DNA of 64,000 nt from Solanum dulcamara (taxonomy: Eukaryota; Streptophyta; Magnoliopsida; Solanales; Solanaceae): positions 52,334,001-52,398,000 of the forward strand of contig NC_077240.1 of assembly GCF_947179165.1 (NCBI RefSeq), read 5' to 3'. A model generated the notes under the pieces. It saw only the letters and a list, made by a program, of their open reading frames with translations, was not told the origin of the DNA and did not search any database. This document shows, one piece after another, positions 11,370 through 23,417 of this stretch; position 1 is the stretch's first letter, and the number at the start of each line of letters is the position of its first letter. The position numbers were made by a program, and so were the translations under genes.

Positions 11370-13333
11370 AACAATTCATATTAAGACACCAAATCCTAAT
11401 GAGGAAGTTATCGTTTTCAAACACAGCTCCGAAAAAGGGTATTCTGTTAAAAGAGGGTCATCTCACCAACCATGGAAAGATCTAGATCCATTTGACATCA
11501 ACCATGACATCACAATCTTCCATTAAATTTTTAGATTTTTCTTTATAATTATTTTAATTATTGTTAGGTCCCTCCTTCACACCTATAAATACCCACCTTA
11601 TTTCATCAAGCTTTCTCAAACAACTCTTCTCTCTATACACTACTTTACCCATTCTCAAAATATAGTTTTAGTTCTTAGTAGTGCAGAAATACTATTCCGG
11701 TGATTCATATACTTCGGGTAGTACACAAAATGCTCCTGCGAGGAGAAAATGCTAGGATTCAAGAGTGTTTATTAAGTCCTTCGATTCTGAGTAACGCTTC
11801 AAATTTCAGGTATGTAAGGCTTCAATGAGAGTATTCCTTCCACTCTCATTCCTAAAGTATTTTGATTATATGATAAATTATGTTTATTTTCTTTAAACTT
11901 TATTCTAAGTTATGTGGGTGTTTATCCATAGGTTCTTCCACCCATGTAGTTCAAAACTCTTTCAACTAAATCTCTTAATTTCAAGTAAGATTTTCTTATG
12001 GGTAATTCTTATTTCTACTTAATAGCATGAATCATGGTTAAACTAATAATTATTGATCTATTTTGATGCAAAATGATTTCGTATGTATGAATTGATAGTT
12101 TGAAAGTATTTTTCTCTATTTAGCTTTTTAAAGATTCTTGAAATTCAGGTGGGTTATTTAAAACATGATTTTTAATTAATGGATTTCAAAGTATTTATGT
12201 ATAATTTCATTTACATTCATGTTTGAAAGTTGAAGTGATTTGAACCCACCTAATTTTACTATGTTTTCAATGAAGTTTGACTTAAAAGCTTTGACTCCAA
12301 ATGAATGTTTATGAAAGCAATATCTATGGTCAAAAGAGAGTTTTATGAAATGAAAGAATGATGAAATGATATGAATGATGGATTTTTTATGAAATAAGGA
12401 TAATTCTTGAATATTTGAATTACCAAATATTTTAATGAGTTATTCTACCGAATATGATGTTTTGAATTATCAAGCTATATGCTATGACTATTTTGATGTA
12501 TTAAACTATTCTGTGGGATTGACTTAGCACTGAATGGGTCATTGAGGTGGGATTCGGTAAGGGAATCCTAGTAGCAATCCTTTGTCTCATTAACTATGTG
12601 CCAACATAGGAGCCATTGTAGGTTTAGGATAATAGATCCACAAATAGCCCTTAAAGTTAAATAAATGAATTAATTTGATGGAGTTTTACCCGGCAAGTAG
12701 TCTCTCCGGCCAACGGAGGGGGCAATGCTAGATTCCATGTAATAGCTCATAGGTTCTTAATGTCGTGGTCATTTTCCCACAAAATGAATGTTTTAAAGGA
12801 TACCTATATGATTGATTATGCATGCATTGCATTATGTTTCATATTACATAAATGTTTTAATATTTTCTCAATGTTCATGCATGCTTATATACTTAGTACA
12901 TTCAAAGTAATAAGGCATACTCTTTTGCCTATATGATATCACCATGTAGGGACCGGTGCTCCTCCTCATTCTCCTCCATGTGGCTAGTTAAAATTTTGTT
13001 TGAAGGTTACTTTTGGTGAGTTTCTATGTTCTGGGAACAATACTATTTTATCTTTGTAACTTATGATATGTTGAGATCTTTAGACACTTACTATGATATT
13101 TCTTTCTATTATGATTGATAGTGAGCTAGGGACTTTTCTTAACCCTGTTAAATCTAAAAGTTAGAGGTATTGCTGGATATATATAAATTGAAGATTTACT
13201 ATTATGATTTCTGCTTGTTTATTTATTTTCATTACCTATGAAAGGCTAAAAGAATGCTAAGAGACTTGTTTGAGGTACTTTCGGATTTCTCATTTTCCAT
13301 GTCACGTCTAGGTCCTAGGATTGGGTCGTGACA
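11370..13333 (+). repeat. 3' LTR of element B (5'-truncated)
   Basis: This aligns with 3480-5404 of the 5' LTR from AACAATTCATATTAAGACAC onward. It ends GGGTCGTGACA at the ATCCT target duplication. The first 320 or so bases of the LTR are missing because the sequence joins F1. It includes the conserved TATAAATA at 11584-11591 and a 95-base block (about 13003-13097) that is absent from the 5' LTR. Confidence 0.92.
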
Positions 13334-13338
13334 ATCCT
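13334..13338. repeat. Right target-site duplication of element B (ATCCT)
   Basis: This matches 3154-3158. Five bases is the normal size for gypsy integration. Joining across the two copies restores A's RNase H reading. Confidence 0.85.
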
Positions 13339-14640
13339 TCAACAACTCAAGTTATCTGCTTTGCCGAAGATTCATGTACTTTTGGTTAAAGACAAACACT
13401 TATGGTCGGTGAATACATCTACATGGACACCATAAAGATAGTGCCTCCAAATCTTTAAGGAAAACACAATCATCACTAATTCCAAGTCATGAGTCAGATA
13501 GTTCTTTTCGTGCACCTTAAACTGCCTAGAAGCACAGTCTTTCACCTTACCATTTTTTATCAAAACACAACCAATACCAACCCTAGAAGCATCACAATAA
13601 ACAACAATCCCATTGAATCCCTCCGGTGAAGTCAATACCGATGCGAAAGTAAGCCTATCTTTCAACTCTTGGAAGCTTTTCTCATATGCCTCGGAACATT
13701 GTAATTTCACCTTTTTTTGATTCAAAGTAGCAAGGGTGATTCAATGGATGATAAACCTTCCAAAAATTATCCATAATAACCGTTTAGGACCAAGACACGT
13801 CAAATATCTGAAGGAGGCAAAGTTCTAGGCCAATTCTTAACTACTTTGATTTCTTAGGATCTACCATTATACCTTCATCGTAAAAATAGGGCAGAGGAAA
13901 GCAACTGACCTCAACCAAAACTCACACTTGCTAAACTTAGGAAATAGCTGGCGGTCCTTGAGAGTTTGCAAGAAATCCTTAAATGATCTTCATGCTCCTC
14001 CTCACTTCGAGAATTGATCAAAATATCATTAATGAACACAATAACGAACATATCCAAATATTGCTTGAATACCCTGTTCATCAAATCCATAAAAGCTGTA
14101 AGAGCATTTGATAGTCCAAAAGACATAGCCAAGAATTCAAAGTTACCATACTGATTTCTAAAATCCATCTTCTGAATGTCATATTCTCTTATTCGGAGTT
14201 GATGATAACCTGATCGAATATTAATCTTTGAAATATAGCTTGTACCTTGAAGTTGATTGAATAAATCATCAATCCTTGGGATGGAATACTTATTCTTAAT
14301 TGTTACCTTGTTTAATTGTCTGTAGTCAATATATATTCAGAGAGAACCATCCTTCTTTTTAACAAAAAGAATCGGAGCACTCCATGGAGAGATACCCAGT
14401 CTAATGAAACCCTTATCCAACAAATCCTTCAACTAATCGTTTAACTCTTTCAGTTCTGCTGGGGCCATTTGGTAAGGAGGAATAGAGATAAGTTGGGTAT
14501 CAGGGAGAAGATCAATACTAAAATCTATCTCTCTTTCGAAAAGTATACCTAGGATATCATCAAGAAATATTTTTGGAAACTCATTAACAACCGAAACTGA
14601 CACAAGAGTAAGAGCTTCAGGATTCATATCCCTAACCTGG
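13339..14640 (-). pseudogene. Element A pol, first half: reverse transcriptase and RNase H
   Basis: Read leftwards from 14640. The linker is [20 protein letters not shown] and [20 protein letters not shown], then ELKELND. The RT fingers are near 14400-14260 ([17 protein letters not shown]). The palm at 14168-13911 has [20 protein letters not shown] and the active-site segment [12 protein letters not shown], with one Asp of the usual VDD box replaced (IND). RNase H at 13725-13372 has [48 protein letters not shown] and [10 protein letters not shown]. Stops fall between these blocks. The sequence stops at element B's insertion and resumes at 3158. Confidence 0.88.
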
Positions 14641-15177
14641 ACTAGATGATAGATGCAACTCAGTAGGAGCTTCAGGACTCGTATCCCTAACCCGAATAGA
14701 TGATAGATGCAACCTTTGGAAATACTTTTCTAAGCTTTATGGAGTGAAATGAATTGACCTTTAAATGCGAAATTACTTCCTTTCCATGATAAGAATGACT
14801 AATTGGGAAACTAAAACTAACCCCACAAATACTATAACATATACAAGCATATCATGCATGAAGACAATTCATACCGAGAATAACATCAAAATTGGTCATA
14901 TAAAGATCTATAAGATCGACTAAGGTGATTTTATGAAAAAATAAAACAGGCATTTTCTATATTCTTTTAGACACATCTGAATCACCAACATGAGTATAGA
15001 CCAAAAAAGGCTCTAATAAGATCATAGGACTAATAATGAATTTCATATCAAGATAAGGAGTAACAAATGATAGAGTAGCAGCCGGATCAAACAATGCATA
15101 ATTATCAAACTCAAAGACTTTCAACATACCATTCACCATACGGGGAGAATCCTTTAAGGACATAAAATCTATTTTGG
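14641..15177 (-). pseudogene. Element A protease (retropepsin), broken
   Basis: The N-terminal half (15223-14957) reads SAKIDFMSLKDSP, then YALFDPAATLSFVTPYLDMK, where the catalytic motif is D-P-A-A. It continues ILLEPFLVYTHVGDS. The C-terminal half, including the conserved ILGMDW-type segment (here the codons near 14870-14890), follows after a frame break. It lies between gag and RT as expected. It is inactive as read. Confidence 0.75.
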
Positions 15178-16287
15178 CACTGACCGCCACTGAAGTAGTA
15201 CCATGCTGTTCTGGTTGGCCCATAGTAGTCTGAGCTTAAGTCTGGGCCTGGGGTCGACCACCACCTCTACAATTCTTTGCCTGATGACCTGACTTACCAT
15301 AACTATAGCATACATATGATCCTGCCAAACATTCTCCTTTGTGGTTCCTTCCACACTTCTGCATGGAGGAAATACTTGACCACTCGGATCTACTCTTTGT
15401 ACTTTAGGGTTGGGCACCCTATCCTTGTCGTACTTTGGAGCAAGAGTGCTTAAATTTTTTTGGATGGATTACCTTTGGTGAAATTGAGGGTCGCCACCAT
15501 TGTTGGACTTGCCATGAGAGTATCCACCACTATCAGTTTGATCCCTCTAGACCTCTCTTCTAAACCTCTCCTTCAACTTCTCCTCTTCTATTTGTTTGGC
15601 ATGTGCATAAGCCCCAAAAGTCCATCTCTTTGATTAGCATGACAGTTCTACATTCCTTGCCCACCAAGTCGGACATACCCAAAATAAATTTGCTCATATG
15701 AGCTCTTGGATCGGCAATCATGAAATGAACGTATTTTGACAACTTAGTGAACTTGAGGGAATACTCCCTCACATTCATATTACCTTGTCAAAAGTTGATG
15801 AACTCTTGAATATTTGCTTCCCTCAACTCCAATGGAAAGAAATGACCAAGGAAAGCACTTTTGAACTATTCCCACTTAACATGACCCTCATCTCTACCTG
15901 TTCCACTCTTCCATTGGTCATACCATACTTGTGCAACTCCCTTAAGTTGATAAGCTACTAAGTATTCCTTTTCTACCGGCTAATACCCATGATCTCAACA
16001 ATCTTGCCAATACCCTCAATGAACTCTTATGGATCCTTATCCACCTTAGAACCATAAAACCCGGAAGGGTTCATGTGGGTGGAATCATGAACTCAGCTAG
16101 CCAACATACCCACATTTGGGTTCACGAGAACTACTACCTCTCTGTTGGCTTGAGTTGCCATAGCTTAAGCAAGAACTTGGAAAGCAGCTCGGGACTTCGC
16201 ATGAGAGACTTGCTCATTCAAGTGGTTATTTGGAGCTTGTTGCTCCTCTTCAATATTCCTTCACACGGGGATTCTTTGTAGAGGCAT
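15178..16287 (-). pseudogene. Element A gag, broken
   Basis: The probable ATG is at 16287 (MPLQRIPV), 205 bases inside the primer site. It has an almost immediate stop. Downstream blocks match gag of B and C: HMNPSGFYGSKVDKDP near 16050, MNVREYSLKFTKLSKYVHFM (15778-15719), DPRAHMSKFILGMSDLV, and IEEEKLKERF. The nucleocapsid end near 15350-15250 is shifted out of frame (CYSYGKSGHQ-type words on the minus strand). Many stops show that it is dead. Its role in a live element would be the RNA-packaging shell. Confidence 0.83.
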
Positions 16288-16491
16288 ATTTCTTTAATTG
16301 CAAAGAGAAAACGTTAAAGGGAGAAGCCTTAGAGTTCAACTCTATCGCATGACATAAGAGTGATAAAAGAAGTGAAGTTTTTCCTAAATGCCTCATACCC
16401 TCCTAATCATAGATGTGGCACGATTTACATTAATGAACAAGACTCTACTTGACGCGGCATGTTAGACTTACTAGGATACTTTAAATTTTAT

Positions 16492-16503
16492 GCTCTGATA
16501 CCA
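16492..16503 (-). other. Primer binding site of element A
   Basis: The minus strand reads TGGTATCAGAGC, a perfect match to the initiator-Met tRNA primer motif. It lies four bases after the LTR terminus at 16508. Confidence 0.88.
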
Positions 16504-16507
16504 AGTT

Positions 16508-18606
16508 TGTCATGACTCAAGCTAAGCCCTAGGTGTGAAATGCCGATTATAATCCCGAGGGACTCCAACCAAGAATCTTAACATACCATTAATAAGCATA
16601 AATAAGGTAGATAAAGCATTAAAGTTAAAACATAGATGCGAAAGTAAAGGCTCAACATGAATAGTCTCAATAAAATAGAATAGGTCTCAAATGGAAAGAC
16701 AACATAGACTCCATGAACATCTAACATGCCTCTACTAGTCTAGATGGGGGCATAAGACAAGCTCCTAGCTCACTCAAAACTAAAAGATAATGTCATAATA
16801 AAAGAAAGTAAACTCATATTGGTTATGTCGTCGGATCATGAGGACTCACTAATCAAGTAGTGATAGAAATACCTAACTCTAGCCATAAACATGAGGATGA
16901 GCATGATTGTCGAACCATACATTATGATACAATGTAGGCTAGAAGTATGCGTTAGTATATGGAATGCACTAAATATGTGAGAAGTATGCATGAATAATAA
17001 TAATAGAACATAAATAATATGAACATGGGATGCATGACTAATATCTTGAAAACATGAGTAAAACTATAAAACATTTGAATATCATAATCATGACGTTAAT
17101 GCATCATAAACATGAAGAGCACTTAAACTATATCATAAGCCTTTATATGGGATAAAACCTTTAATCGACATAGAAGACCATGCGATCTACAACATAGATA
17201 CCGATGTAAGTCCTACATCGAGAAAACGGAGGCTACTTTGCCAAGGTAGACTCCGTGCTAACCTTCTTTACATTGAGCTATTTGTGGATCCACAATCTAG
17301 GCCATATTTACAAACCTATGCGAGCAACGTAGTTAGGGACTAAAGGTTTCTTCTTAGATTCCATTGGGTCTCTAATTGAGCTTTTGGACCGAACCCCACC
17401 CTAAAGTCCTCTCAGTGCTTAGTCATTATCCCAATGGAATTCATGAAAATATAGTCCTTAACATCATTAGGAAAGACAATAATAGATATCAATCCTCATC
17501 ATAAAGTAATCATAAGAGTAGCTCATTAACATAATTGATTCATATGAATCCATGATTGGTGAGAAAATCCTTTCACCTCTTTAACATGAGTGTGTGTGGG
17601 AAATCCATCACAACCTTTAGACATTGATTGAAACATCATTGAAATCATAGATCATCATCATTCATTTCCTTTTAATGAGTCATTCATAAGCTTTGATAAT
17701 CATTCATAAAAATCCTTTATAAACCATGATCATAAATCCTTAAAATCATACTTGAAGATAGCATAAAACATGGGTCCATGAAACTCAATTTAAAATCATA
17801 AAATGTAACTTGAATTTTTCATAATTAGATTAATAATAATAAAATACACCATTATTTAGATGACCCAATGCAATTTCATGAAAATCAGGGCTGAGAAGAA
17901 GAGTTCACAAAGAAATTTGAAAAGAACCTTGGGACTCCATCAATAGAAGGATCCATGGATAAATTCCCACTGGAAGCCCTAAATGCATTTGAAACCCATG
18001 AAATCTTTCTTGAGGAAGAAGAAGACCTTTGAGAGAGAACTTTAGAGAGAAGATTTTGTGTTTGGGGTGATTGGGACAGAATGAAAGAGTTATAGGGGTT
18101 TAGGGTAGTTAATAGAATAGGATTTTTACCCAAAAACCATCCAAATGCACTAATTAACCAATACGTAAAAGACTAAAATACCCCTAAACTTAACTGAAGG
18201 GACCTTTGGACGGAAGGTCACCATGACTTGTGAAAGTCTCCATGGTCTTTAATGATGGTCGTGGTCAAGAGAGCGAGTTGGGCTCGGAAGAGGTTGCTTC
18301 CATGGAGACCGCCACGGATCATAGACCCAATTATGGTCCTCACTCAACTTAGGGTGTCTTGGGGAGTCAAGTTCATAAACGGTTCCACGGACCGTAGAGT
18401 CCACCACTCCCTATAAACCCTATCATAAACCTTTCCCCTTTTTCTCAAATTTCCAAGGCTCTACCATGGTGCCTTTTATGGCCTGTGGTGAGGAACACGG
18501 TCCTTGTACATGGTCCATGAAGCCCACCTAGTGCCAAAAGCTACAATTTTCAGGGGAACTTTCTTTAAACTCAGTTTTCCAATTTTCCAACTTCTGGGGT
18601 CTTACA
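16508..18606 (-). repeat. 5' LTR of element A
   Basis: A complete 2099-bp LTR. On the minus strand it starts TGTAAGACCCCAG and ends GAGTCATGACA. Its distal 1.2 kb aligns with 1-1277. A candidate TATA box on the minus strand (TATAACTC, 18087-18094) is not conserved in the 3' copy. Confidence 0.9.
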
Positions 18607-20150
18607 ACATGTAAGACGATGTGAGCTAGAACATGGAATCTGATGTAACTCTCACATGGAGAAGACAGAGGCAACTTACCAAGGTAGAATCTATATCATA
18701 AACATAAACATGAGCTATAAGTGAATCTACTAGCTAAGCAATAAAGTAAACCTATGGTGGCATATAGTTTTTGAACTAAGGGTTGCTACTAGAGTTCCCT
18801 CGTGGATTCCCACAATAAAGTTCACTCAGTGCTTAGCTAATTCCAACAGAATACATAAAACATGGTCATTAGGAAAGGTAAATCAACCAATCCAACATCA
18901 TGAAAATACATCATAAGAATAGCTCCTTGAAAATCATGATCATAACTTGACCTTGTGGATACTTACCTTTCTAAGCATCCAAATCATCATATCTCATATA
19001 TTGTGAGAAAACCTTTCATAATTCATGGTTTTATATTTGTAACATCCTTGAATCATAATATGTAACTTTCATAAATCATATATAAATCCTTGATCATAAA
19101 TTCATAGTTTAACACTTGAAATTTATAGCAAAATGCATGGTTCCTTGCAAAAATTATTGAAAAATGCAATTTAACTCAAATCATGCATGAATACACTATT
19201 TGAATTAAGTAGAATCCTAATTGAATTGACCCAATGCAATTTGATCAAAATCCCTAGAATTTGTATAATTGAAACTGATAGAAAAGAGAGGAATTTTGGG
19301 ACTCCATGGATGGAAAGGATCCATGGATGAATTCCCAACATACCTTGATATTTAAAGGCCAAAAGAAATCTAATCAATGGAGAATTGAGTTGATCTTGAA
19401 ACCCTAGCTCTTTCTTGGAGAAGAAGACAGAGAGAAAACTTTGAACTCTTTTGGTGAATTTGAGTGAGTGAGAGGGACTAATGAGAATTTAAAGGATTTG
19501 GGTACTTATAGGGTCTATAGGATACCCAAAATGACATAGTATAGGTGTAGAAAAGATAGGAAATACCCAAAATAACAGTCATGAATATATGCCAAAGTGG
19601 ACCTATGACTAGGACCTACTGGTCATAGGTCCTTCTACGGATTGTAGGAATGGGTCGTCGAATTGGTGTACAAAATTTCAAGATACTAGAATTTCAGCTT
19701 TGATCCTACGGAGAAGGTCTAAGGGTCATAGAAAAGAATACGAGTCGTAGGGTCCGGTCGTCAAACACCCCAAGACACAACCAAAAATCCAAAGCATAGG
19801 ACCCAAATTACCAGTGCAATCTACAATCTGTCAAAAGTCCTATGTATCATAGACCCTATACGTCCAGCTAACTTTTCTAATCCTGAAAGTCTGAGTTTCT
19901 GAACCTCACCAATGGGTCCTACCTATGGATCGTAGAAAGTCCTACACTTTGAAGTAACCCCTCGTAGAGTGGGTCCATACTTGGTGAATTTTACATTTCT
20001 CAAAATCCTTCCTATGAGCAATTCCTGGGACTCGTCAAACTTCCCACGAATAGTCAAAGTGACCCTTCTAAGATTTTAAAATTTTCCCAAGTACTAGGCA
20101 TTCTTAGACTGCCTTCTTATGGATCGTAGGACTTTCTACAGGTCGTAGGT
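18607..20150 (-). repeat. Left (3') LTR fragment of element C
   Basis: This aligns with 24068-24714 and then with 54349-55235, for example 'cataaacataaacatgagctata' at 18697 and 24168. It is cut on the left by A's insertion and on the right by a deletion into pol. The distal part (19590-20145) is dense in words such as CTACGG and CGTAGG. A minus-strand TATA motif (TATAAGTA, 19503-19510) is conserved at 54607-54614. Confidence 0.87.
19503..19510 (-). promoter_or_regulatory. Candidate TATA box of element C LTR
   Basis: The minus strand reads CCCTATAAGTA here and again at 54607-54614 in the other LTR. It was identified by motif and conservation only. Confidence 0.4.
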
Positions 20151-20760
20151 TGGGTATCGGGGAGAAGATTAATACCAAAGTCCATTTCCCTTTAGGGAGG
20201 GATACCTGGGAGGACATTGGGGAAAACTTCTGAAAACTCATTAATTATTGAAACTGACTCAAGAGTAGGTGCTTTAGAATTTGTATCCCTAACCCGGACT
20301 AGATGATAAATACAACCTTTGAAAATCAATTTTGGAGCTTTAAGGCACAAAATGAATTGACCTTTAAACACAGAATTACTACCTTTCCATTCTAGAACTA
20401 GATCATTAGGAAATTGAAACTTGAAAACATGGGTTCTACAACATATAGAAGCATAATATGCATGAATCCAATCCATACCAAGAATAATATCAAAATCGGT
20501 CATATCAATCTCTACAAGATCAACTGAGGTGATTTTATGAAAAATAAGACTGGGCAATTTCGATAGATTCTTTTAGCCATAATTGAATCACAACACGAGT
20601 ATAGAATGAAAAAGGTTCTAACAAGAGCGACTAACAACAAATTTCATAGAAAGATAAAGAGTAACAAATGATAGATTAGCATTTGGGTCTAACAATGCAT
20701 AAACGTCAAACTCAAAGACTTTCAACATACCAGTCACAACATCAGGATAATCCTCTAACT
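20151..20760 (-). pseudogene. Element C protease and start of RT, deletion remnant
   Basis: Read leftwards from about 20760. A retropepsin remnant precedes an open stretch at 20557-20192 with [35 protein letters not shown], and then the linker [20 protein letters not shown] and [14 protein letters not shown]. At about 20150 the RT start (the TTGGGTATCGGGGAGAAG context, equal to 14487 in A) is joined directly to LTR sequence. RT, RNase H, integrase, the purine tract and the LTR beginning are therefore all missing. Confidence 0.8.
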
Positions 20761-21778
20761 CCTGACGAGTCTGCAAACCGTAAAATCCATTTTGGCACTG
20801 ATCACCACCCGAAGTAGTGTTATGCTAAGCTGGTCGACTTGTAGTAGGCTGAGCTTGATTCTGGGGTTGACAACCTCTACCTCTACTAGTGGCGAAGGAA
20901 AATCCTTCACTTGGTGACCCATATTACCATAACCTAAGAAAGCACCTGACCGACCAATCATTCTCCTAGATGCTTCTTCCCACACTTGTTGAATAGGAGA
21001 ATAGGTTTACCACTCAGAGCTCCTCCTTGACGCTTAGGGTTAGACACCCTATCCTTGTTGAAATTTGGGGCCAGAGAGTTAGAAGAAGTTTGGCTAGAGA
21101 ACCTTTGACAAAATTGTGAACGACCACCATTTCCCATATTATATAAGAGTATTCACCACTATCTGTTTGAGCCCTCATTGACTCCCTTCTAGACCTTTCC
21201 TTCAACTTCACCTCTTATATTTATTCGACATGCATTATGAGCTTTGAGATGTCCATTTTCTTGATTAGCATGGTAGTTTTATATTCCGTGACCACCAAGT
21301 CTAAGACTTCCCCTAATTATCCAGGAGTCACTACTGAGCCGACACACTCAAAACAAACTTGCTCATTCTAGCTTCTGGATCGGTAAACATGAAAGGAACA
21401 TATTTTGACAACTTAGTGAACTTGAGGGAATATTCTCTCATACTCATATTACCTTGTCACAAGTTTATGAATTCTTGCACTTTAGCTTTCCTCAATTCCA
21501 AAGGAAATAAATAGTCAAGGAAAGCACCCTTGAACTCTTCCCAATCAATGGGACCCATACCTATAGACCTCTCACTTTTCCACTGATCAAACCATACTTG
21601 AGACACTCCTTTCAGTTGTTACGTCACCAAGTCCGTCTTCTCTACCGGACCAATGCCCATGATATCCAAAATCTTGCCAATACCCTTAATAAAATTTTGT
21701 GAATCCTCGTCCACCTTAGAACCATGGAATTCGAGAGGATTCATTCGAGTGAAGTCACAAACTTGGCTAGTTGCTGTT
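20761..21778 (-). pseudogene. Element C gag, main part, broken
   Basis: Blocks match gag of A and B: FTRMNPLEFHGSKVDEDSQN (21816-21619 reading), MGIGPVEKTDLVT, and near 21460-21340 the KFTKLSKYVPFM-type segment and MSKFVLSV. LKERSRRESMRAQTDSGEYS follows at 21211-21150. The nucleocapsid part near 20960-20900 reads GYGNMGHQVKDFPS, a zinc knuckle with Cys residues lost. Stops and frameshifts are frequent. The N-terminus is separated by the insert at 21779-23008. Confidence 0.8.
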
Positions 21779-23008
21779 ACATCCAAATGCACACGCAAGT
21801 GTACGCGGTCGTGCAAGTAATAAGATGGTTCTTTTTAGGAGTCGAATGTCGAACCCACAGGTACTTTCCAATTAATTATTTTGCTAAATTATATTAAATA
21901 TAATTATTTATTTAATCGAAATAAGAATAATACTATTAATCTTTTAATACTATAAATTACCAGAATTAAATAATAAAGTAAACTTACAATATTATTGGGA
22001 CAATTCCAGGGCTGCAGCGTACTAAAAGATTATGTTTCACATCTTTTTCATGGATTTCAGAAGGTTATCAAATTACTGATCTACATGATTGGTTTTACAA
22101 TCATGATTGCTCGACCTCTAATTGCCTACCTTTGTCGACAACCTAACTACATCGTTGAGTGGGAATACGCATGAATCAACAAAAATGAATTAATTCTATC
22201 ATCCTGTCTAGTAACCAAACATGGTGTATATGTATGTTTCACGAGCATCTTATATATAAATTATCCTAGGCAATTTTAGAACAAACATGTTCCCTATATT
22301 CTAGTATTCTATCTCCTTTCCGTCTTTCGAGTTCCTGGGAGACAATAAATTTATTCTAATGGTGATCAGTCATTAAAATAGTAGAAGCAAGAATATAGGA
22401 TTAGTAAAAATGATAACCAACTTCATCCATAAAATTAATATTCAACAATCTTTTGTAGCCGCAGCCCTAGAACAAGGATCTTTAGCTACTAATGTCTTAA
22501 GAAGAGAAGAAGAAAAGAAACCTAGGTCAAAAGTTAATAGTTAATTGCTAAAAACTAATTTTATGAAATATTTATAGGTGTATAAAAAAATCTCAGATAA
22601 AATAACTAAGTCCAAAACTAATCGAAAAATCCAAAACCCGGAGGAAATTGATTTTCGTGAACGTGAACTGTGTGGCGTCTCTAAATTTGTTGTTGCTGTG
22701 TATGATAATTGCCACATGGCAAGTAGTCACAATTCAATTCATTCTTATTTTGCTGGTTTGCAACATACATATATGAATAACAATTTAATATTCAATTTAA
22801 TCTATTAAGCTTCCTGCTTGATTTCCTTCTTTGATCTTTCATATTTAATTTATTTTGCTCCAAATTTCTTTATTTTATGTTAGATTAATCTTACAAATAA
22901 AATACACAAATTAGCACAATTCATAAAATTTATGCTAAAAAAGAAAAAGAAAATTATTAAATTTGAGGTAAATAATGACTAAAAATATATATTTTTGGCC
23001 TCACGTCA
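21779..23008. other. About 1.2-kb AT-rich insert in element C gag
   Basis: Gag homology stops at 'ggctagttgctg' and resumes at 'ccgctgtacccacatttggg'. The flanks share AG-2-GCTGT (AGTTGCTGT / AGCCGCTGT), compatible with a mutated 5 to 9-bp target duplication. The insert begins near ACATCCAAATGCACACG and contains GTGTACGCGGTCGTGCAAG and GTCGAACCCACAGG. I cannot identify terminal inverted repeats or a coding region. A 76-codon open frame at 22578-22808 looks like chance. It could be a solo LTR or a non-autonomous DNA element. Confidence 0.6.
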
Positions 23009-23196
23009 GCCGCTGTACCCACATTTGGGTTCACGGGATCCACAACTTCCTTATTAGATTGAGCGACTACGGCTTTGGCAAGTACTTGGAACATGGTCTA
23101 AAACTCCAGATGAGAAACTTGCTCATTCAAAGGGTAATTTGGAGCTTGTTTCTACTCCTAGAAATTTATTCTCATGGTAATTCTTTTGGGAGGCAT
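23009..23196 (-). pseudogene. Element C gag N-terminus
   Basis: The probable ATG is at 23196, in the same GAGGCATAT context as A's gag start at 16287. The region aligns base by base with 16085-16290 of A ('cccacatttgggttcacg', 'gcaagaacttgg/gcaagtacttgg', 'gagacttgctcattcaa'). It is broken by stops. Confidence 0.72.
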
Positions 23197-23417
23197 ATTT
23201 CTGTAATCGCAAAGAAAAAGTGTTGGAGAGAAAATCCTCAAAATTTAACTCTATCGCACGACATAAGAATGATGACGAAAGAAGTGAAGTTTTCTAAATA
23301 CCTTATATCCTCCTATTTATAGATGTGGTGCGCTTCACACCCATGAAAAAGACTCTACTTGACATAGTATGTTAGACTCCCTAGTACACCTTAAACATTG
23401 TACTTTGATAGAAAGCT

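Larger units (their letters stand above)
3159..13333 (+). mobile_element. Element B: Ty3/gypsy retrotransposon nested in A
   Basis: A plus-strand element flanked by the 5-bp duplication ATCCT (3154-3158 and 13334-13338). It starts TGTAACACCCCC and ends GGGTCGTGACA. It has a full 5' LTR, a Met-tRNA primer site, and degraded gag, protease, RT, RNase H and integrase in canonical gypsy order. Its 3' end is rearranged: after the integrase tail, at KVSPMKGV, the sequence switches to a foreign LTR fragment (F1). It then resumes about 320 bases into the 3' LTR, so the chromodomain, purine tract and LTR start are gone. Gag and pol resemble those of A, so this is a sister lineage inserted in the opposite orientation. 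Confidence 0.93.
1..18606 (-). mobile_element. Element A: Ty3/gypsy chromovirus-type LTR retrotransposon, interrupted by element B
   Basis: A minus-strand LTR retrotransposon. Reading from the right, the order is 5' LTR (16508-18606), primer site (16492-16503), gag, protease, RT and RNase H (to 13339), then element B (3159-13333), then the RNase H tail, integrase and chromodomain (3158-1584), a purine tract and the 3' LTR (1277-1). Its 3' LTR runs off the window: position 1 aligns with about 17378 in the 5' LTR, so roughly 870 bases are missing. Removing B rejoins the RNase H reading. Gag and pol carry many stops and frame breaks, so the element is dead. The chromodomain-like C-terminus points to the Tekay/Del clade (inference). 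The bases just outside the 5' LTR, ACATG at 18607-18611, should be its target duplication; the partner copy is off-window. Confidence 0.88.

Noticed and set aside
22578..22808. 76-codon open frame in the AT-rich insert
   Set aside because: Low complexity, no domain, and no context; consistent with chance in AT-rich DNA.
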